Positions 49,175 to 58,481 of a stretch of 64,000 nt of DNA are shown in pieces (positions within the stretch are counted from its first letter, which is position 1; every line of letters begins with the position of its first letter). The DNA is from Hylemonella gracilis (GTDB lineage Bacteria > Pseudomonadota > Gammaproteobacteria > Burkholderiales > Burkholderiaceae_C). The position numbers were made by a program, and so were the translations under genes. The notes below the pieces were generated by a model. That model had not been told where the DNA came from. It saw only the letters and a program-made list of their open reading frames with translations, and did not search any database. The stretch is taken from NCBI RefSeq assembly GCF_004328645.1, contig NZ_CP031395.1, positions 2,381,501 to 2,445,500 of the forward strand, in the 5' to 3' direction.

Positions 49175-51223
49175 ATGTTCAAGAAAATTCTGATTGCAAA
49201 TCGTGGAGAGATCGCCTGCCGCGTGATCGCGACGGCGAAGAAGATGGGCATCGCCACGGTGGCGGTGTATTCCGAGGCTGACCGCGACGCGCGGCATGTG
49301 ATGCTGGCCGACGAGGCCGTGCTGCTTGGTCCGGCGCCCAGCCGCGAGAGCTACTTGGTGGCGGACAAAATCATTGCCGCCGCCAAGCAGACGGGCGCGC
49401 AGGCCATCCATCCCGGTTATGGCTTCTTGAGTGAAAACGAAGATTTCGCTAGACGCGTGGAGGACGAAGGTTTCGTCTTCATTGGCCCCAAGCACCACAG
49501 CATCGCGGCCATGGGCGACAAGATCGCCTCCAAGAAGCTTGCTGGCGAAGCCAAGGTCAACACGATTCCCGGGCACAACGCGCCCATTCTGTCGCCCGAG
49601 GAGGCAGTGGAGATTGCCAAGAAGGTCGGTTACCCGGTGATGATCAAGGCGAGCGCGGGTGGCGGGGGCAAGGGCCTGCGCGTGGCCTTCAATGACAAGG
49701 AGTGCTTCGAGGGGTTCACGAGTTGCCGCAACGAGGCGCGCAACAGCTTCGGCGATGACCGCGTGTTCATGGAGAAGTTCGTCGAAGAGCCGCGTCACAT
49801 CGAGATCCAGGTGCTGGGCGACGCGCACGGCAACCTGATTTACCTGAACGAACGGGAATGCTCCATCCAGCGCCGGCACCAGAAGGTGATCGAGGAGGCG
49901 CCTTCGCCCTTCATCAGCGAGGCCACGCGCAAGGCCATGGGCGAGCAGGCCGTGGCCCTGGCCAAGGCCGTGCAGTACCAGAGCGCGGGCACGGTGGAGT
50001 TCGTGGTCGGCAAGGACCAGAGTTTTTACTTCCTCGAGATGAACACGCGCTTGCAGGTCGAGCACCCGGTGACGGAATGCATCACGGGCCTGGACTTGGT
50101 TGAACTGATGATCCGCGTGGCGGCCGGCGAGAAGCTGCCACTGGCGCAGGTGGACGTCAAGCGCAATGGCTGGGCCATCGAGTGCCGTATCAACGCCGAA
50201 GACCCGTACCGCAATTTCCTGCCGAGCACGGGGCGCCTGGTGCGCTTCACGCCGCCACCGCAGACCATGTGGCAGGCCAACACGCAGCAACTCAACGGGG
50301 TGCGCGTGGACACCGGCGTGCAGGAGGGCGGCGAGATCCCGATGCACTACGACTCGATGATCGCCAAGCTCATCGTGCACGGCAAGGACCGCAAGGAGGC
50401 GATCGCCAAGATGCGCGCCGCGCTCAATGGTTTCGTGGTGCGGGGCATCAGCAGCAACATACCCTTCCAGGCCGCGCTGCTGGCGCATCCGGACTTTGTC
50501 GCCGGGGCCTTCAACACGGGTTTCATCGCCCAGCATTACGGCAAGGGCTTCAACGCGGACAGCGTGGCCCATGAAGACCCCGACTTCCTGGTCGCGCTGG
50601 CGGCCTTCGTGCGCCGCAAGTCCCGTGAACGCACCACCACGCTGACCGGCCAGTTGCCAGGGTACGCGGTCAATGCGGGCAGCGACTACGTGGTGATCAT
50701 TCTGGCGGCCGACGGCCAGCACGCGCATGTGCCCGTGCACGTGGACGAATTCGTGGGTGAGACGGGCGCGGCCCGGGTGCGCGTGGGCGCGCACAACTAC
50801 GAGATCCGCAGCAATTCCCGGCTCAACGACATCATCATCGCGGGCACGTTGGACGGCCGGCCCTTCACCACCCAGGTGGAGCGTGGCACGGCCAAGAACC
50901 CGCTGGCCTTGCGCCTGCGGCACAACGGCGCGCAGATCGACGCCCTCGTGATTTCGCCGCGCATGGCGGAGCTGCACAAGCTCATGCCGCACAAGGCACC
51001 GCCGGACATGAGCAAGTACGTCCTGTCACCCATGCCCGGCCTGCTGGTCGACGTGGCCGTGCAGCCGGGGCAGAAGGTCCAGGCCGGCGAGCGGGTGGCG
51101 GTCATCGAGGCCATGAAGATGGAAAACGTGCTCTTCGCCGCCGCCGACGGCGTGGTGGGCAAGGTGCTCGCGGCCAAGGGCGAATCCCTGGTCGTGGACC
51201 AACCCATCATCGAGTTTGCCTGA
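49175..51223 (+). CDS. pccA: Propionyl-CoA carboxylase alpha (biotin carboxylase / BCCP) subunit
   Basis: The protein has 682 residues. It starts with [20 protein letters not shown], the standard biotin carboxylase N-terminus. The ATP-grasp part has [58 protein letters not shown] and [16 protein letters not shown]. The C-terminus carries the biotin attachment motif [20 protein letters not shown] with the lysine in AMKM. It carboxylates biotin with ATP and bicarbonate and hands it to PccB. The ATG at 49175 is preceded by a weak ACAGGACA; longer frames start inside the helix-hairpin-helix gene. Confidence 0.96.
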   Translation: MFKKILIANRGEIACRVIATAKKMGIATVAVYSEADRDARHVMLADEAVLLGPAPSRESYLVADKIIAAAKQTGAQAIHPGYGFLSENEDFARRVEDEGFVFIGPKHHSIAAMGDKIASKKLAGEAKVNTIPGHNAPILSPEEAVEIAKKVGYPVMIKASAGGGGKGLRVAFNDKECFEGFTSCRNEARNSFGDDRVFMEKFVEEPRHIEIQVLGDAHGNLIYLNERECSIQRRHQKVIEEAPSPFISEATRKAMGEQAVALAKAVQYQSAGTVEFVVGKDQSFYFLEMNTRLQVEHPVTECITGLDLVELMIRVAAGEKLPLAQVDVKRNGWAIECRINAEDPYRNFLPSTGRLVRFTPPPQTMWQANTQQLNGVRVDTGVQEGGEIPMHYDSMIAKLIVHGKDRKEAIAKMRAALNGFVVRGISSNIPFQAALLAHPDFVAGAFNTGFIAQHYGKGFNADSVAHEDPDFLVALAAFVRRKSRERTTTLTGQLPGYAVNAGSDYVVIILAADGQHAHVPVHVDEFVGETGAARVRVGAHNYEIRSNSRLNDIIIAGTLDGRPFTTQVERGTAKNPLALRLRHNGAQIDALVISPRMAELHKLMPHKAPPDMSKYVLSPMPGLLVDVAVQPGQKVQAGERVAVIEAMKMENVLFAAADGVVGKVLAAKGESLVVDQPIIEFA

Positions 51224-51278
51224 GCATTCGGCGCCGATCCGCGGAGCGCTCCAAACCGACCCCGATGGAGGAAACACC

Positions 51279-51743
51279 ATGAGCGAGCGTCCCTTCAAGA
51301 TCCTCGGCGTGCAGCAGATCGCCATCGGCGGCCTGGACAAGGCGCGCCTGCGCACGCTCTGGGTCGAGATGCTGGGTGTGCCGGTGACTGGCAGTTTCAG
51401 GAGCGAGCGCGAGAACGTGGACGAGGACATCTGCACCATCGGCCGTGGTCCGAACGCGGTGGAGGTCGATCTGATGCAGCCCCTGGATCCCGACAAGAAA
51501 CCTGCCGTCCATGCCACGCCACTCAATCACGTGGGCTTGTGGGTGGACGATCTTCCAACAGCTTACGCATGGCTGACGGAGCAGGGCGTGCGCTTCGCGC
51601 CCGGTGGCATCCGCAAGGGAGCGGCCGGCCATGACATCTGCTTTTTGCACCCCAAGGGCAACGAGGCGTTTCCGATCGCGGGCGAAGGTGTGCTGATCGA
51701 ACTCGTGCAGGCCCCTGCGGACGTGATCGCTGCGCTGGGTTGA
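51279..51743 (+). CDS. VOC-superfamily protein, possible methylmalonyl-CoA epimerase
   Basis: The protein has 154 residues with two paired beta-alpha-beta units. The second unit shows [20 protein letters not shown] and the end LIELVQAP, giving the His and Glu ligands of methylmalonyl-CoA epimerases. The first ligand position, normally a His, is Gln in VQQIAIGG (residue 13). As last gene of the PCC/mutase operon (55 bases after pccA) it is the natural candidate for the epimerase step between PCC and mutase. The substitution leaves open a related VOC activity. The ATG at 51279 is preceded by GGAGGAAA. Confidence 0.75.
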   Translation: MSERPFKILGVQQIAIGGLDKARLRTLWVEMLGVPVTGSFRSERENVDEDICTIGRGPNAVEVDLMQPLDPDKKPAVHATPLNHVGLWVDDLPTAYAWLTEQGVRFAPGGIRKGAAGHDICFLHPKGNEAFPIAGEGVLIELVQAPADVIAALG

Positions 51744-51755
51744 TCGAGCCTGACA

Positions 51756-51784
51756 CGCCGTGGCCCGCCATCGCGGGCACGGCG
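51756..51784 (+). terminator. Hairpin at the end of the propionate operon
   Basis: CGCCGTGGCCCGC pairs with GCGGGCACGGCG across a CATC loop, with one bulge. It lies 13 bases after the last gene. No T tract follows, so Rho-independent termination is uncertain. Confidence 0.45.
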
Positions 51785-51952
51785 CGCTGCTTAGGGGCAA
51801 ACCCGTGGCGTTCAGGCGGAGGCTGCGACCTATACTGCCCCTCGCGGTATTTCTGATATTTGCAATCGTTCTAGCCGGTGGCGCAAGGAGGCTGTGCCTT
51901 GGTGCATGCCATCGCGCACGGAAGTCTTCTCATCCCTCTCAGGACAAGATCT

Positions 51953-53470
51953 GTGCGATTCTTCTTTTCTCCCGGCGTGCGCTTGATGCGACGACTGCCC
52001 TTGCTGGGCAAGTTCCTGCTCTTGCTGCTGTTCATGCTGCTCGCGGTGCTGGCACCCTGGCTCGGCGCGGGCACGGTCTGGGCCTGGGAAGGCAGCGTGC
52101 TCGCGGGCGCGGTGGTGCTCTACCTGATGGCATCTTTCCATCTGAGTCTGAGCGCGGACATGCGGCGCGTCGTGCGCCTGATGGAGCAGGCATCACAGGG
52201 CGATCTGCGTGGCGTGACCCGGACCCTGGGCGCCGCGCAAGGGCGTGATGAAGTAGCGGCCCTGGACCGTGCGGTCCGGGGCATGGTGAACAGCCTTTCG
52301 GCCATGGTGGCGCGCATCCGCAGCAATTCAGCACTCGTGGCACAGGCGGGCCAGAGCCTGGCCTACAGCAGCCGCGAGCTGTCCGAGCGCACCGAACAGC
52401 AGGCCGCCAACCTCGAGGAGACCGCCAGCAGCGTGCAGGAAGTGGCGGCTTCCGTGCAGGGCAACGCGGTCGCCACGCAGCAGGCCACGGCCCAGGCCGC
52501 CGATGTCCGCGGCGTGGCCGAGGGCGGTGCGCAGGCCATGACTGGGGTGGTGCACACGGTGGAGGCCAGCCAGGGCAGCGCGCAGCGCATGAATGAAATC
52601 ATCGGCGTGATCGACGGTATTGCCTTCCAGACCAATATCCTGGCCTTGAACGCGGCGGTGGAGGCGGCGCGTGCTGGCGAAGCAGGGCGTGGCTTCGCGG
52701 TGGTCGCCACTGAAGTGCGCACGCTGGCCCAGCGTTCGTCCGACGCCGCCAAGGAGATTCGCGCGCTGATTCTGTCCTCGGCCGGGCAGGTCGGTGAGAG
52801 CGTGGCGCAGATCCGCGCCATGGGAGGCGACATCGGGCGCATCGTGGAGGGCATCCGGGGCGTTTCTGACCGCATGAATGAGATTTCGGCTTCCAGCGTC
52901 GCGCAGAGCAGTTCCCTGTCCCAGATCACGGCGGCCATCCAGCAGCTTGATGAGATCACCCAGCGCAACGTGTCCATGGTGGAGCACGCGGTCGAGCAGG
53001 CCGTGAAGCTGGGCGAGCGGGCTTCCACGCTGGCGGAGGCGGTGGCGAGCTTCCGTCTGCAGCAGGGCACGGCGGACGAGGCCCTGACCCTGGTGCGGCG
53101 CGCCGTGGCCTTCCGTCAGCAGGTCACGCGCGAAGCCTATCCCCGTGGTCTCACGGCCTCCGACCCCAATCCGAGCCGAGGCTTCCACGACCGGGACATG
53201 TACGTCTTCGCCCTGGACCGTCAGGGGCACTATGTCGCCTTCGGTGGCAACCAGGCCAAGGTCGGCACGCGGGTGCAGGATATTCCGGGTGTGGACGGCC
53301 AGGGGTTGCTGGAAGCCATCGTAAGCCAGGCTGAACGCGAACCAGGCTGGGTAGAGTACGACATCACCAACCCGGTGACCGGCAGGGTGCAGACCAAGAT
53401 GTCCTATGTCCAGCGGGTGGATGACCTTTACGTCGGTTGCGGCGTCTACAAGGAATTGGTCGCCACTTAA
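51953..53470 (+). CDS. Methyl-accepting chemotaxis protein with C-terminal Cache-like domain
   Basis: The protein has 505 residues. The GTG at 51953 gives [20 protein letters not shown], the N-terminus typical of Burkholderiales receptors; longer frames to 51878 exist, one with AAGGAGG in front. Two adjacent membrane helices (about residues 18-58) leave almost no periplasmic loop. The signalling domain has [20 protein letters not shown] (about 213-232) and [20 protein letters not shown]. After it, residues about 380-505 form an extra domain with [40 protein letters not shown] and [20 protein letters not shown]. This is a single-Cache type 2 pattern, here on the cytoplasmic side. It would sense an internal ligand. 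Confidence 0.9.
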   Translation: MRFFFSPGVRLMRRLPLLGKFLLLLLFMLLAVLAPWLGAGTVWAWEGSVLAGAVVLYLMASFHLSLSADMRRVVRLMEQASQGDLRGVTRTLGAAQGRDEVAALDRAVRGMVNSLSAMVARIRSNSALVAQAGQSLAYSSRELSERTEQQAANLEETASSVQEVAASVQGNAVATQQATAQAADVRGVAEGGAQAMTGVVHTVEASQGSAQRMNEIIGVIDGIAFQTNILALNAAVEAARAGEAGRGFAVVATEVRTLAQRSSDAAKEIRALILSSAGQVGESVAQIRAMGGDIGRIVEGIRGVSDRMNEISASSVAQSSSLSQITAAIQQLDEITQRNVSMVEHAVEQAVKLGERASTLAEAVASFRLQQGTADEALTLVRRAVAFRQQVTREAYPRGLTASDPNPSRGFHDRDMYVFALDRQGHYVAFGGNQAKVGTRVQDIPGVDGQGLLEAIVSQAEREPGWVEYDITNPVTGRVQTKMSYVQRVDDLYVGCGVYKELVAT

Positions 53471-53516
53471 GGCCAGCTGCCGCGACGCCTCGCCAAGGCA
53501 CGGCGGACCGCCGCGT

Positions 53517-54206
53517 TCAGCTGCGACGGTACAAGGCCAACACCGACGCCAGCAGCCACATGCCCACCGCGCAGGCGCGGTTGAGCAGCGTCACACCTCG
53601 CTGCGTCAGCACTCGCACGAACTGACGACCCGCGCTGGCATAGGCCAGCATCACCAGCGTGTCCAGCCCGAGAAAGATCAGGCCGAGCAGCAGGTACTGC
53701 GGTGCCTGTGGCGCCGAGGGATCAACGAACTGCGGCAGGAAAGCGCCAAAAAACAGCAGCGTCTTTGGGTTGGAGATGGCGACATTGAAGCTGCGCAGAA
53801 AGGCCGCGCGAGGTGTCGGGGTGACGCCGGTTGTTGACTTGGCGCTCGGGGTCGACGGGCGCAGGGCCTGCTGTGCCGCCGGACCGGTCGCCGGTGCCCA
53901 GCGGTCTTCCAGCGCCCGGGGCGTGGCGCGCCACAGCTGCCAGCCCATCCAGCACAGGTAGAGCACGCCCAGGCCACGCAAGGCGTTGAACCAGGCTTCG
54001 GAGGCTGCCAGCAGTCCGCCCAGACCCAACGCCGTCGCGGTGATCAGCAGGCCGGCGCCCAGGTTGGCGCCCAGCATGCCGAAAGCGGCGATGCGCATGC
54101 CCGCGGTGGCGCCGTTCGACAGGGTCAGCAGCATGGTGGGGCCGGGGGTCAGCGCCAGCAGCAGGGACGAGCTGAAAAAGAGCAGCAGGGTGGTGGTGGT
54201 GGGCAT
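53517..54206 (-). CDS. LysE/RhtB-family amino acid exporter
   Basis: The protein has 229 residues and six predicted membrane helices. The N-terminal LLALTPGPTMLLTLSNGATA carries the family P-G-P motif. LGVLYLCWMGWQLWRATP and FLRSFNVAISNPKTLLFFGA (helix 4 with the N-P-K motif) are typical of LysE/RhtB exporters. It likely exports an amino acid or homoserine-like compound across the inner membrane; the substrate cannot be read. A polar linker (ATGPAAQQALRPSTPSAKST) between helices 3 and 4 is longer than usual. The ATG at 54206 is 4 bases from the AbrB-family gene end, so it is probably the last gene of that operon. Confidence 0.9.
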   Translation of the reverse strand: MPTTTTLLLFFSSSLLLALTPGPTMLLTLSNGATAGMRIAAFGMLGANLGAGLLITATALGLGGLLAASEAWFNALRGLGVLYLCWMGWQLWRATPRALEDRWAPATGPAAQQALRPSTPSAKSTTGVTPTPRAAFLRSFNVAISNPKTLLFFGAFLPQFVDPSAPQAPQYLLLGLIFLGLDTLVMLAYASAGRQFVRVLTQRGVTLLNRACAVGMWLLASVLALYRRS

Positions 54207-54210
54207 CCGG

Positions 54211-55335
54211 TCAATTGGAAGGGAGGGGGGGACGAACCGGCGCCAAACGGGTCGCAATGTAGCGCGACATCGCCGGCCCGACTGCGATCACGGCGAACAG
54301 GCGCGCGGTCTGGAAGGCCATGACCAGGGGCGCGTTCACCGGGGATGAGGCCGCGATGACGGCCACCGAGTCCGCGCCGCCCGGGCTGGTCGCGAGGTAA
54401 GCCGTGAGCGGGTCGGTGCCGAGCAGGTGGGCCATCAGCCAGCCCAGCAGGCCGCAGGCCGCGATCAGGACCACGATGCACAACACCGTTGCGGGCAATA
54501 CCCGCCGGGCGCTGCCCAGCACCTCGCGCGTGAAACGCAGGCCGATGCTCCAGCCCAGCGCGGTGAAACTTGTCGCCAGCAGCCAGGGGGGCAGTTCGAT
54601 GTGCATCAGGCCCGTGTCGTGGAGCATGGCACCCGCGACCATGGCCACGAGCATCGTGCCGTTGGCGATGCGTGAGAACCGGCCGATGGCGATGGCCGCG
54701 ACGATCAAGGCCGCGGTCTGCATGAAGCCTGGCGTCGCAAGCGGTGGAAACCAATCATTGGCCACGACCGGCGAGGAGGACGGGTGCGCGGACCACCCGG
54801 CGATCAGCGAAGCCAGTACCGTGACGACCAGCACGCGCAAGTACTGCATGAAGGCGACGATGCGGGCGTCGGCACCGTACTCGCCGGCCATCAGCACCAC
54901 GGCCCCCGCGCCGCCGGGCAACAAGCCCCAGATCGCCGTGGTGCCTGGCACCAGGCGCAGCCGGGTGAACCACCAGCCCAGCAGCGCCGAAAACAGCAGC
55001 GTGGACAGCGTGAAGCCGAGGAACAGAGGCCAGTGGTCCAGCACCGTGCGGATGATCTCGGGCGTGACGGTGCGCGCGATCAAGAGGCCGACGACGGCCT
55101 GTGCCAGGTTCACGCCCAGCAGGGGGATCTGGGGGCCGCGTGGCGACTGCGGGCGGGGTGCCTCTGACGCAGCTGCGGCACGTGGGCCCAGGCTCAGGTT
55201 CCGGATCAGGATTCCGGCGAGCATGGGACCCAGCAGAAAACCCGCGGGCAGCCTGGCCAGCTCCAGCGGGGCCACGAGCAGGGCAGACAGGGCCAGCAAC
55301 GCGGCCCAGGGGCCCAGGCGCACCAGGTATTTCAT
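54211..55335 (-). CDS. AbrB-family (PF05145) membrane protein
   Basis: The protein has 374 residues and ten or so membrane helices in two related halves. Signature parts are [60 protein letters not shown] and the second-half [20 protein letters not shown]. This is the family misnamed 'AbrB' or 'ammonia monooxygenase', a membrane protein group of unclear function, with E. coli AbrB as member. A transport role is likely. The start overlaps the RnfB-like gene stop by ATGA (55332-55335). It is not a DNA-binding AbrB regulator. Confidence 0.88.
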   Translation of the reverse strand: MKYLVRLGPWAALLALSALLVAPLELARLPAGFLLGPMLAGILIRNLSLGPRAAAASEAPRPQSPRGPQIPLLGVNLAQAVVGLLIARTVTPEIIRTVLDHWPLFLGFTLSTLLFSALLGWWFTRLRLVPGTTAIWGLLPGGAGAVVLMAGEYGADARIVAFMQYLRVLVVTVLASLIAGWSAHPSSSPVVANDWFPPLATPGFMQTAALIVAAIAIGRFSRIANGTMLVAMVAGAMLHDTGLMHIELPPWLLATSFTALGWSIGLRFTREVLGSARRVLPATVLCIVVLIAACGLLGWLMAHLLGTDPLTAYLATSPGGADSVAVIAASSPVNAPLVMAFQTARLFAVIAVGPAMSRYIATRLAPVRPPLPSN

Positions 55336-56066
55336 GCCTGGGTTGGCGCATCGGGTCGGTGCGCTTCGTCTTCGTGTGACGGGTGCGCGGCCTGGGCTCG
55401 CCGAGCGGCCGCCGCCAGGGCGGCTTCGATCAGGGCACGCTTGCGTTCCAGCTGGGCGGGGTCGGTGAGCAGACTGTGTGCGGGCAGGTCGGCCAGCTTG
55501 GCACGGGCCTTGGCGGCCAGTCGTTCGTCGTTCTCGCGCGCCTCACGCCGCATGCGCATCTGGTGGAAGTCATAGCGCTGGCGTGCCGTGGTCGCTTGTT
55601 CCTGCGTCCAGGCGGCCCAGCCGGTGCGCTGCTGCGTTTCAGCCTCGCCCACCGGGTCCATGTGGATGCAGTCCACCGGACAGACCGGAATGCACAGCTC
55701 ACAGCCCGTGCAGTGGTTCGCGATGACGGTGTGCATGCGCTTGTTGCCGCCGAGGATGGCGTCGGTCGGGCAGGCCTTGAGGCAGAGCGTGCAGCCGATG
55801 CACCAGTCCTCGTCGATCACGGCCACCGTCATCGGGCCTTCGCTGCCGCAGACCGGGTCCAGCGGCAACACGGCTTGTCCGGTCAAGGCCGCGAGCCGTG
55901 CCACTCCTTCGCTGCCACCAGGTGGACAGCGGTTGATGGCCTCGCCTTCACTGGCGATGGCTTGCGCGTAGGCCGCGCAGTCCGGGTAGCCGCAGCGTTG
56001 GCACTGGGTCTGTGGCAGGGCGTCGAGGATCTTGTGGGCCAGGACTTGGGCGATGCGGGCAACCAT
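55332..56066 (-). CDS. RnfB-like electron transport ferredoxin
   Basis: The protein has 244 residues from the ATG at 56066. An N-terminal Fe-S domain has [20 protein letters not shown] and NRCPPGG. Two 4Fe-4S motifs follow, [16 protein letters not shown] and [17 protein letters not shown] charged C-terminal tail of about 90 residues is extra. The membrane helix that anchors canonical RnfB is missing, and no rnfACDGE genes are near, so it is a stand-alone soluble form of the kind common in Burkholderiales. It probably shuttles electrons between cytoplasmic partners that are not identifiable here. Confidence 0.88.
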   Translation of the reverse strand: MVARIAQVLAHKILDALPQTQCQRCGYPDCAAYAQAIASEGEAINRCPPGGSEGVARLAALTGQAVLPLDPVCGSEGPMTVAVIDEDWCIGCTLCLKACPTDAILGGNKRMHTVIANHCTGCELCIPVCPVDCIHMDPVGEAETQQRTGWAAWTQEQATTARQRYDFHQMRMRREARENDERLAAKARAKLADLPAHSLLTDPAQLERKRALIEAALAAAARRAQAAHPSHEDEAHRPDAPTQA

Positions 56067-56130
56067 GGCGCCGATTATCGAGGGCGTGGCACGGGCCTGC
56101 AGCGACGGGGCGCCCGGCCTGGGGGCCATC

Positions 56131-57450
56131 TCAGGTATTGGATTTTTCGGCTTTTGGCGCGGCTCGGCCCTTGGACGGCTTGGCTAGGCTGTTGTGGGCG
56201 AGGATGAAATCACGCACGGTGGGGTAAACCTTGTCGCGCCAGCGTCGGCCCGAGAAGATGCCGTAGTGCCCCGCGCCCTGGGCTTCGTAGTGGTGTTTGT
56301 TGGCTTCGGGCACGCCGGTGCACAGGCCGTGCACGGCCTGGGTCTGGCCCGCGCCGGAGATGTCGTCCAGCTCCCCCTCCACCGACAGCAGGGCCGTGTC
56401 CCGGATGTCCTGCGGGCGCACCCGCCGGATCTGCCCATCGCCGTCCCGCAGGTCCCAGCTTCCGTTCACCAGCTTGAAATCCTGGAACACGGTCTGGATG
56501 GTTTCAAGGTAGTAATCCGCGTCCATGTCGAGCACGGCGTTGTATTCGTCATAGAAGGCGCGGTGGGCCTCGGCGCTGGCATCGTCGCCCTTGAGCAGGT
56601 GCTCGAAATAGTCATAGTGGCTCTTGGCGTGGTGCTCGGGGTTCATGGCCACGAAACCCGCGTGCTGCAGAAAGCCCGGGTACACGCGCCGTCCCGCGCC
56701 GGGGAAGCTGCTGGGCACGCGGTAGATCACGTTGTTCTCGAACCAAGCGTGGCTCTTGTTCATCGCCAGGTTGTTGACGGCGGTGGGCGATTTGCGCGCG
56801 TCAATCGGCCCGCCCATCATGGTCATGGACAGCGGCAGTTGTTCGCCCTTGCTGGCCATCAAGGACACTGCGGCCAGCACCGGCACCGTGGGTTGGCAGA
56901 CGCTCATGATGTGGCAGTTGCCGTAGCCGGATTGCAGGTAACGGATGAAGGTCTGCACGTAATTGACGTAGTCGTCCAGATGGAACTCACCTTCGGACAG
57001 CGGCACGGTGCGCGCATTCTTCCAATCGGTGATGTAGACCTTGTGATCCCGCAGCATGGTGCGCACGGTGTCGCGCAGCAGCGTCGCATAGTGGCCGGAC
57101 AGCGGCGCGACGATCAGCACGACGGGCTGCCCCTTCAACTTGGACAGGGTGGCCGTGTCGTCCGAGAAACGTTTGAAGCGGCGCAACTGGCAGAAGGGCA
57201 GTTCCATTTCCACGCGCTCGTGGATGGCCACGTCCACGCCATCCACCGGCACGGTGCGGATGCCGAACTCGGGCTTTTCATAGTCCTTGCCCAGGCGGTG
57301 CAGGAGCGCGTATCCGGCCGCGAGGCGCTGGGCCTGCGGCAGGTGGGCCAGGGGCACCAGGGGGTTGTTGAAGCTCCGGGCCATCACATTGGCCAGATCG
57401 GCGAAAGGCTCCATCAAGGAGCGCTGGGCTTCGTAGAGTTGGTAGAGCAT
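56131..57450 (-). CDS. phaZ: Intracellular polyhydroxyalkanoate depolymerase PhaZ
   Basis: The protein has 439 residues from the ATG at 57450, preceded by AGGAGT. It begins [20 protein letters not shown] and matches the Cupriavidus necator PhaZ1 family along its length, with [40 protein letters not shown] and [19 protein letters not shown]. The nucleophile is the Cys near residue 185 in SVCQP, as in this thiol-type depolymerase family, and the C-terminal half holds [20 protein letters not shown] with the His. It mobilises stored PHA granules. A dyad resembling the phaP operator lies 37 bases upstream, between phaZ and ygiD, suggesting control by PhaR. Confidence 0.95.
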   Translation of the reverse strand: MLYQLYEAQRSLMEPFADLANVMARSFNNPLVPLAHLPQAQRLAAGYALLHRLGKDYEKPEFGIRTVPVDGVDVAIHERVEMELPFCQLRRFKRFSDDTATLSKLKGQPVVLIVAPLSGHYATLLRDTVRTMLRDHKVYITDWKNARTVPLSEGEFHLDDYVNYVQTFIRYLQSGYGNCHIMSVCQPTVPVLAAVSLMASKGEQLPLSMTMMGGPIDARKSPTAVNNLAMNKSHAWFENNVIYRVPSSFPGAGRRVYPGFLQHAGFVAMNPEHHAKSHYDYFEHLLKGDDASAEAHRAFYDEYNAVLDMDADYYLETIQTVFQDFKLVNGSWDLRDGDGQIRRVRPQDIRDTALLSVEGELDDISGAGQTQAVHGLCTGVPEANKHHYEAQGAGHYGIFSGRRWRDKVYPTVRDFILAHNSLAKPSKGRAAPKAEKSNT

Positions 57451-57486
57451 AAAGACCACTCCTGCGCCGAACTGGCGCTTTTGGGT

Positions 57487-57503
57487 ATGCTGCGGTGCAA
57501 TAT
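57487..57503. promoter_or_regulatory. Possible PhaR site upstream of phaZ
   Basis: ATGCTGCGGTGCAATAT matches the phaP dyad ATGTTGCACTGCAACAT at 13 of 17 positions and keeps the TGCNNTGCAA core. It lies in the 76-base gap between phaZ and ygiD. Recognition by PhaR is inference. Confidence 0.5.
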
Positions 57504-57526
57504 AACAGTTGGGAACCCTGAACACC

Positions 57527-58393
57527 ATGTCCACCGCCATCCCAGGCCTTGCGGCGTCGCCCAGCGATGTCCCCATGCCCGTGCTCTTCATCGGCCACGG
57601 CAGCCCGATGAACGCCATCGAGGACAACAGCTACCGCCGCAGCTGGCAGGCTCTGGGCGCAGCTTTTGGCGAGGGCGGCCGCTGGCCGCGGCCACGGCTC
57701 ATTCTCTGCATCTCGGCGCACTGGTTGTCGCATGACTGGTGGCTGACCGGGCAAGCCCGACCGCGCACCATCCACGATTTCGGCGGCTTCCCGGCCGAGC
57801 TGTTCGCGCAGCAGTACCCGGCGCCCGGCGCGCCCGAGGCTGCGCGTGCCATCGCGCAATGGCTGGGCGAGGACTGGGGCGTGGCCCTGGACGAGGGCAT
57901 GGGGGAACAAGGCTGGGGTTTTGATCATGGCAGTTGGGGCGTGCTCAAGCCCATGTTTCCCGCCGCCGACATTCCCATGATTCAGCTCAGCATGGACTAC
58001 CACCGTTCACCGGCGGACCATTTCGCCCTCGGCACGCGGCTGGCTGCCTTGCGCGAGCATGGCGTGCTGATTGTGGGCAGCGGCAACATCGTGCACAACC
58101 TGCGGGCGGCCCGCTGGGGCGCGTCGGACGACAGCGCGGCCTACGACTGGGCCCGAACCTTTGACGCAGAAATCACCCGCCGCATCGAGGCCGGTGAGCT
58201 GGCCGACTTGGCGGATTTCCAGCACTTGGGCGACGCCGCCCGTCTCTCCCATCCCACGCATGAACACTTTCTGCCTTTGTTGTACGCGGCAGGTGCCGCC
58301 GACGCGCAGCGAGACAGGGTCGAGTTCTTCAACGTGGGGATCCAAATGGCTTCGATTTCCATGCGCTCGGTGATCTGGAGTCGGGGCGCGTGA
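57527..58393 (+). CDS. ygiD: 4,5-DOPA-extradiol-type dioxygenase YgiD
   Basis: The protein has 288 residues from the ATG at 57527. The class III extradiol fold is shown by MPVLFIGHGSPMNAIEDNSY (first metal His), LILCISAHWLSHDW (second His), GFDHGSWGVLKPMFP and ILVVGSGNIVHNL-like VLIVGSGNIVHNLRAARWG. E. coli YgiD opens the ring of L-DOPA using Zn(II) or Fe(II). Its physiological role is unclear. It is divergent from phaZ across 76 bases that contain the PhaR-like dyad, so it might be co-regulated, but this is speculative. Confidence 0.92.
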   Translation: MSTAIPGLAASPSDVPMPVLFIGHGSPMNAIEDNSYRRSWQALGAAFGEGGRWPRPRLILCISAHWLSHDWWLTGQARPRTIHDFGGFPAELFAQQYPAPGAPEAARAIAQWLGEDWGVALDEGMGEQGWGFDHGSWGVLKPMFPAADIPMIQLSMDYHRSPADHFALGTRLAALREHGVLIVGSGNIVHNLRAARWGASDDSAAYDWARTFDAEITRRIEAGELADLADFQHLGDAARLSHPTHEHFLPLLYAAGAADAQRDRVEFFNVGIQMASISMRSVIWSRGA

Positions 58394-58401
58394 AACGCGC
58401 A

Positions 58402-58421
58402 AACCGGGCGCACGCCCGGTT
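58402..58421 (+). terminator. Hairpin after ygiD
   Basis: A perfect 9-base stem AACCGGGCG/CGCCCGGTT with a 2-base loop lies 9 bases after the ygiD stop. There is no proper T tract, so its strength as a terminator is uncertain. Confidence 0.5.
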
Positions 58422-58481
58422 GTAAGGGGTTGCGACAGAGTCAAAACCGGCTTTCCTGCCGTATAAGATCAGAGGAACCGG

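Noticed and set aside
54211..55335. AbrB-type DNA-binding regulator
   Set aside because: The name refers to the PF05145 membrane family; the protein is nearly all membrane helices and has no DNA-binding fold.
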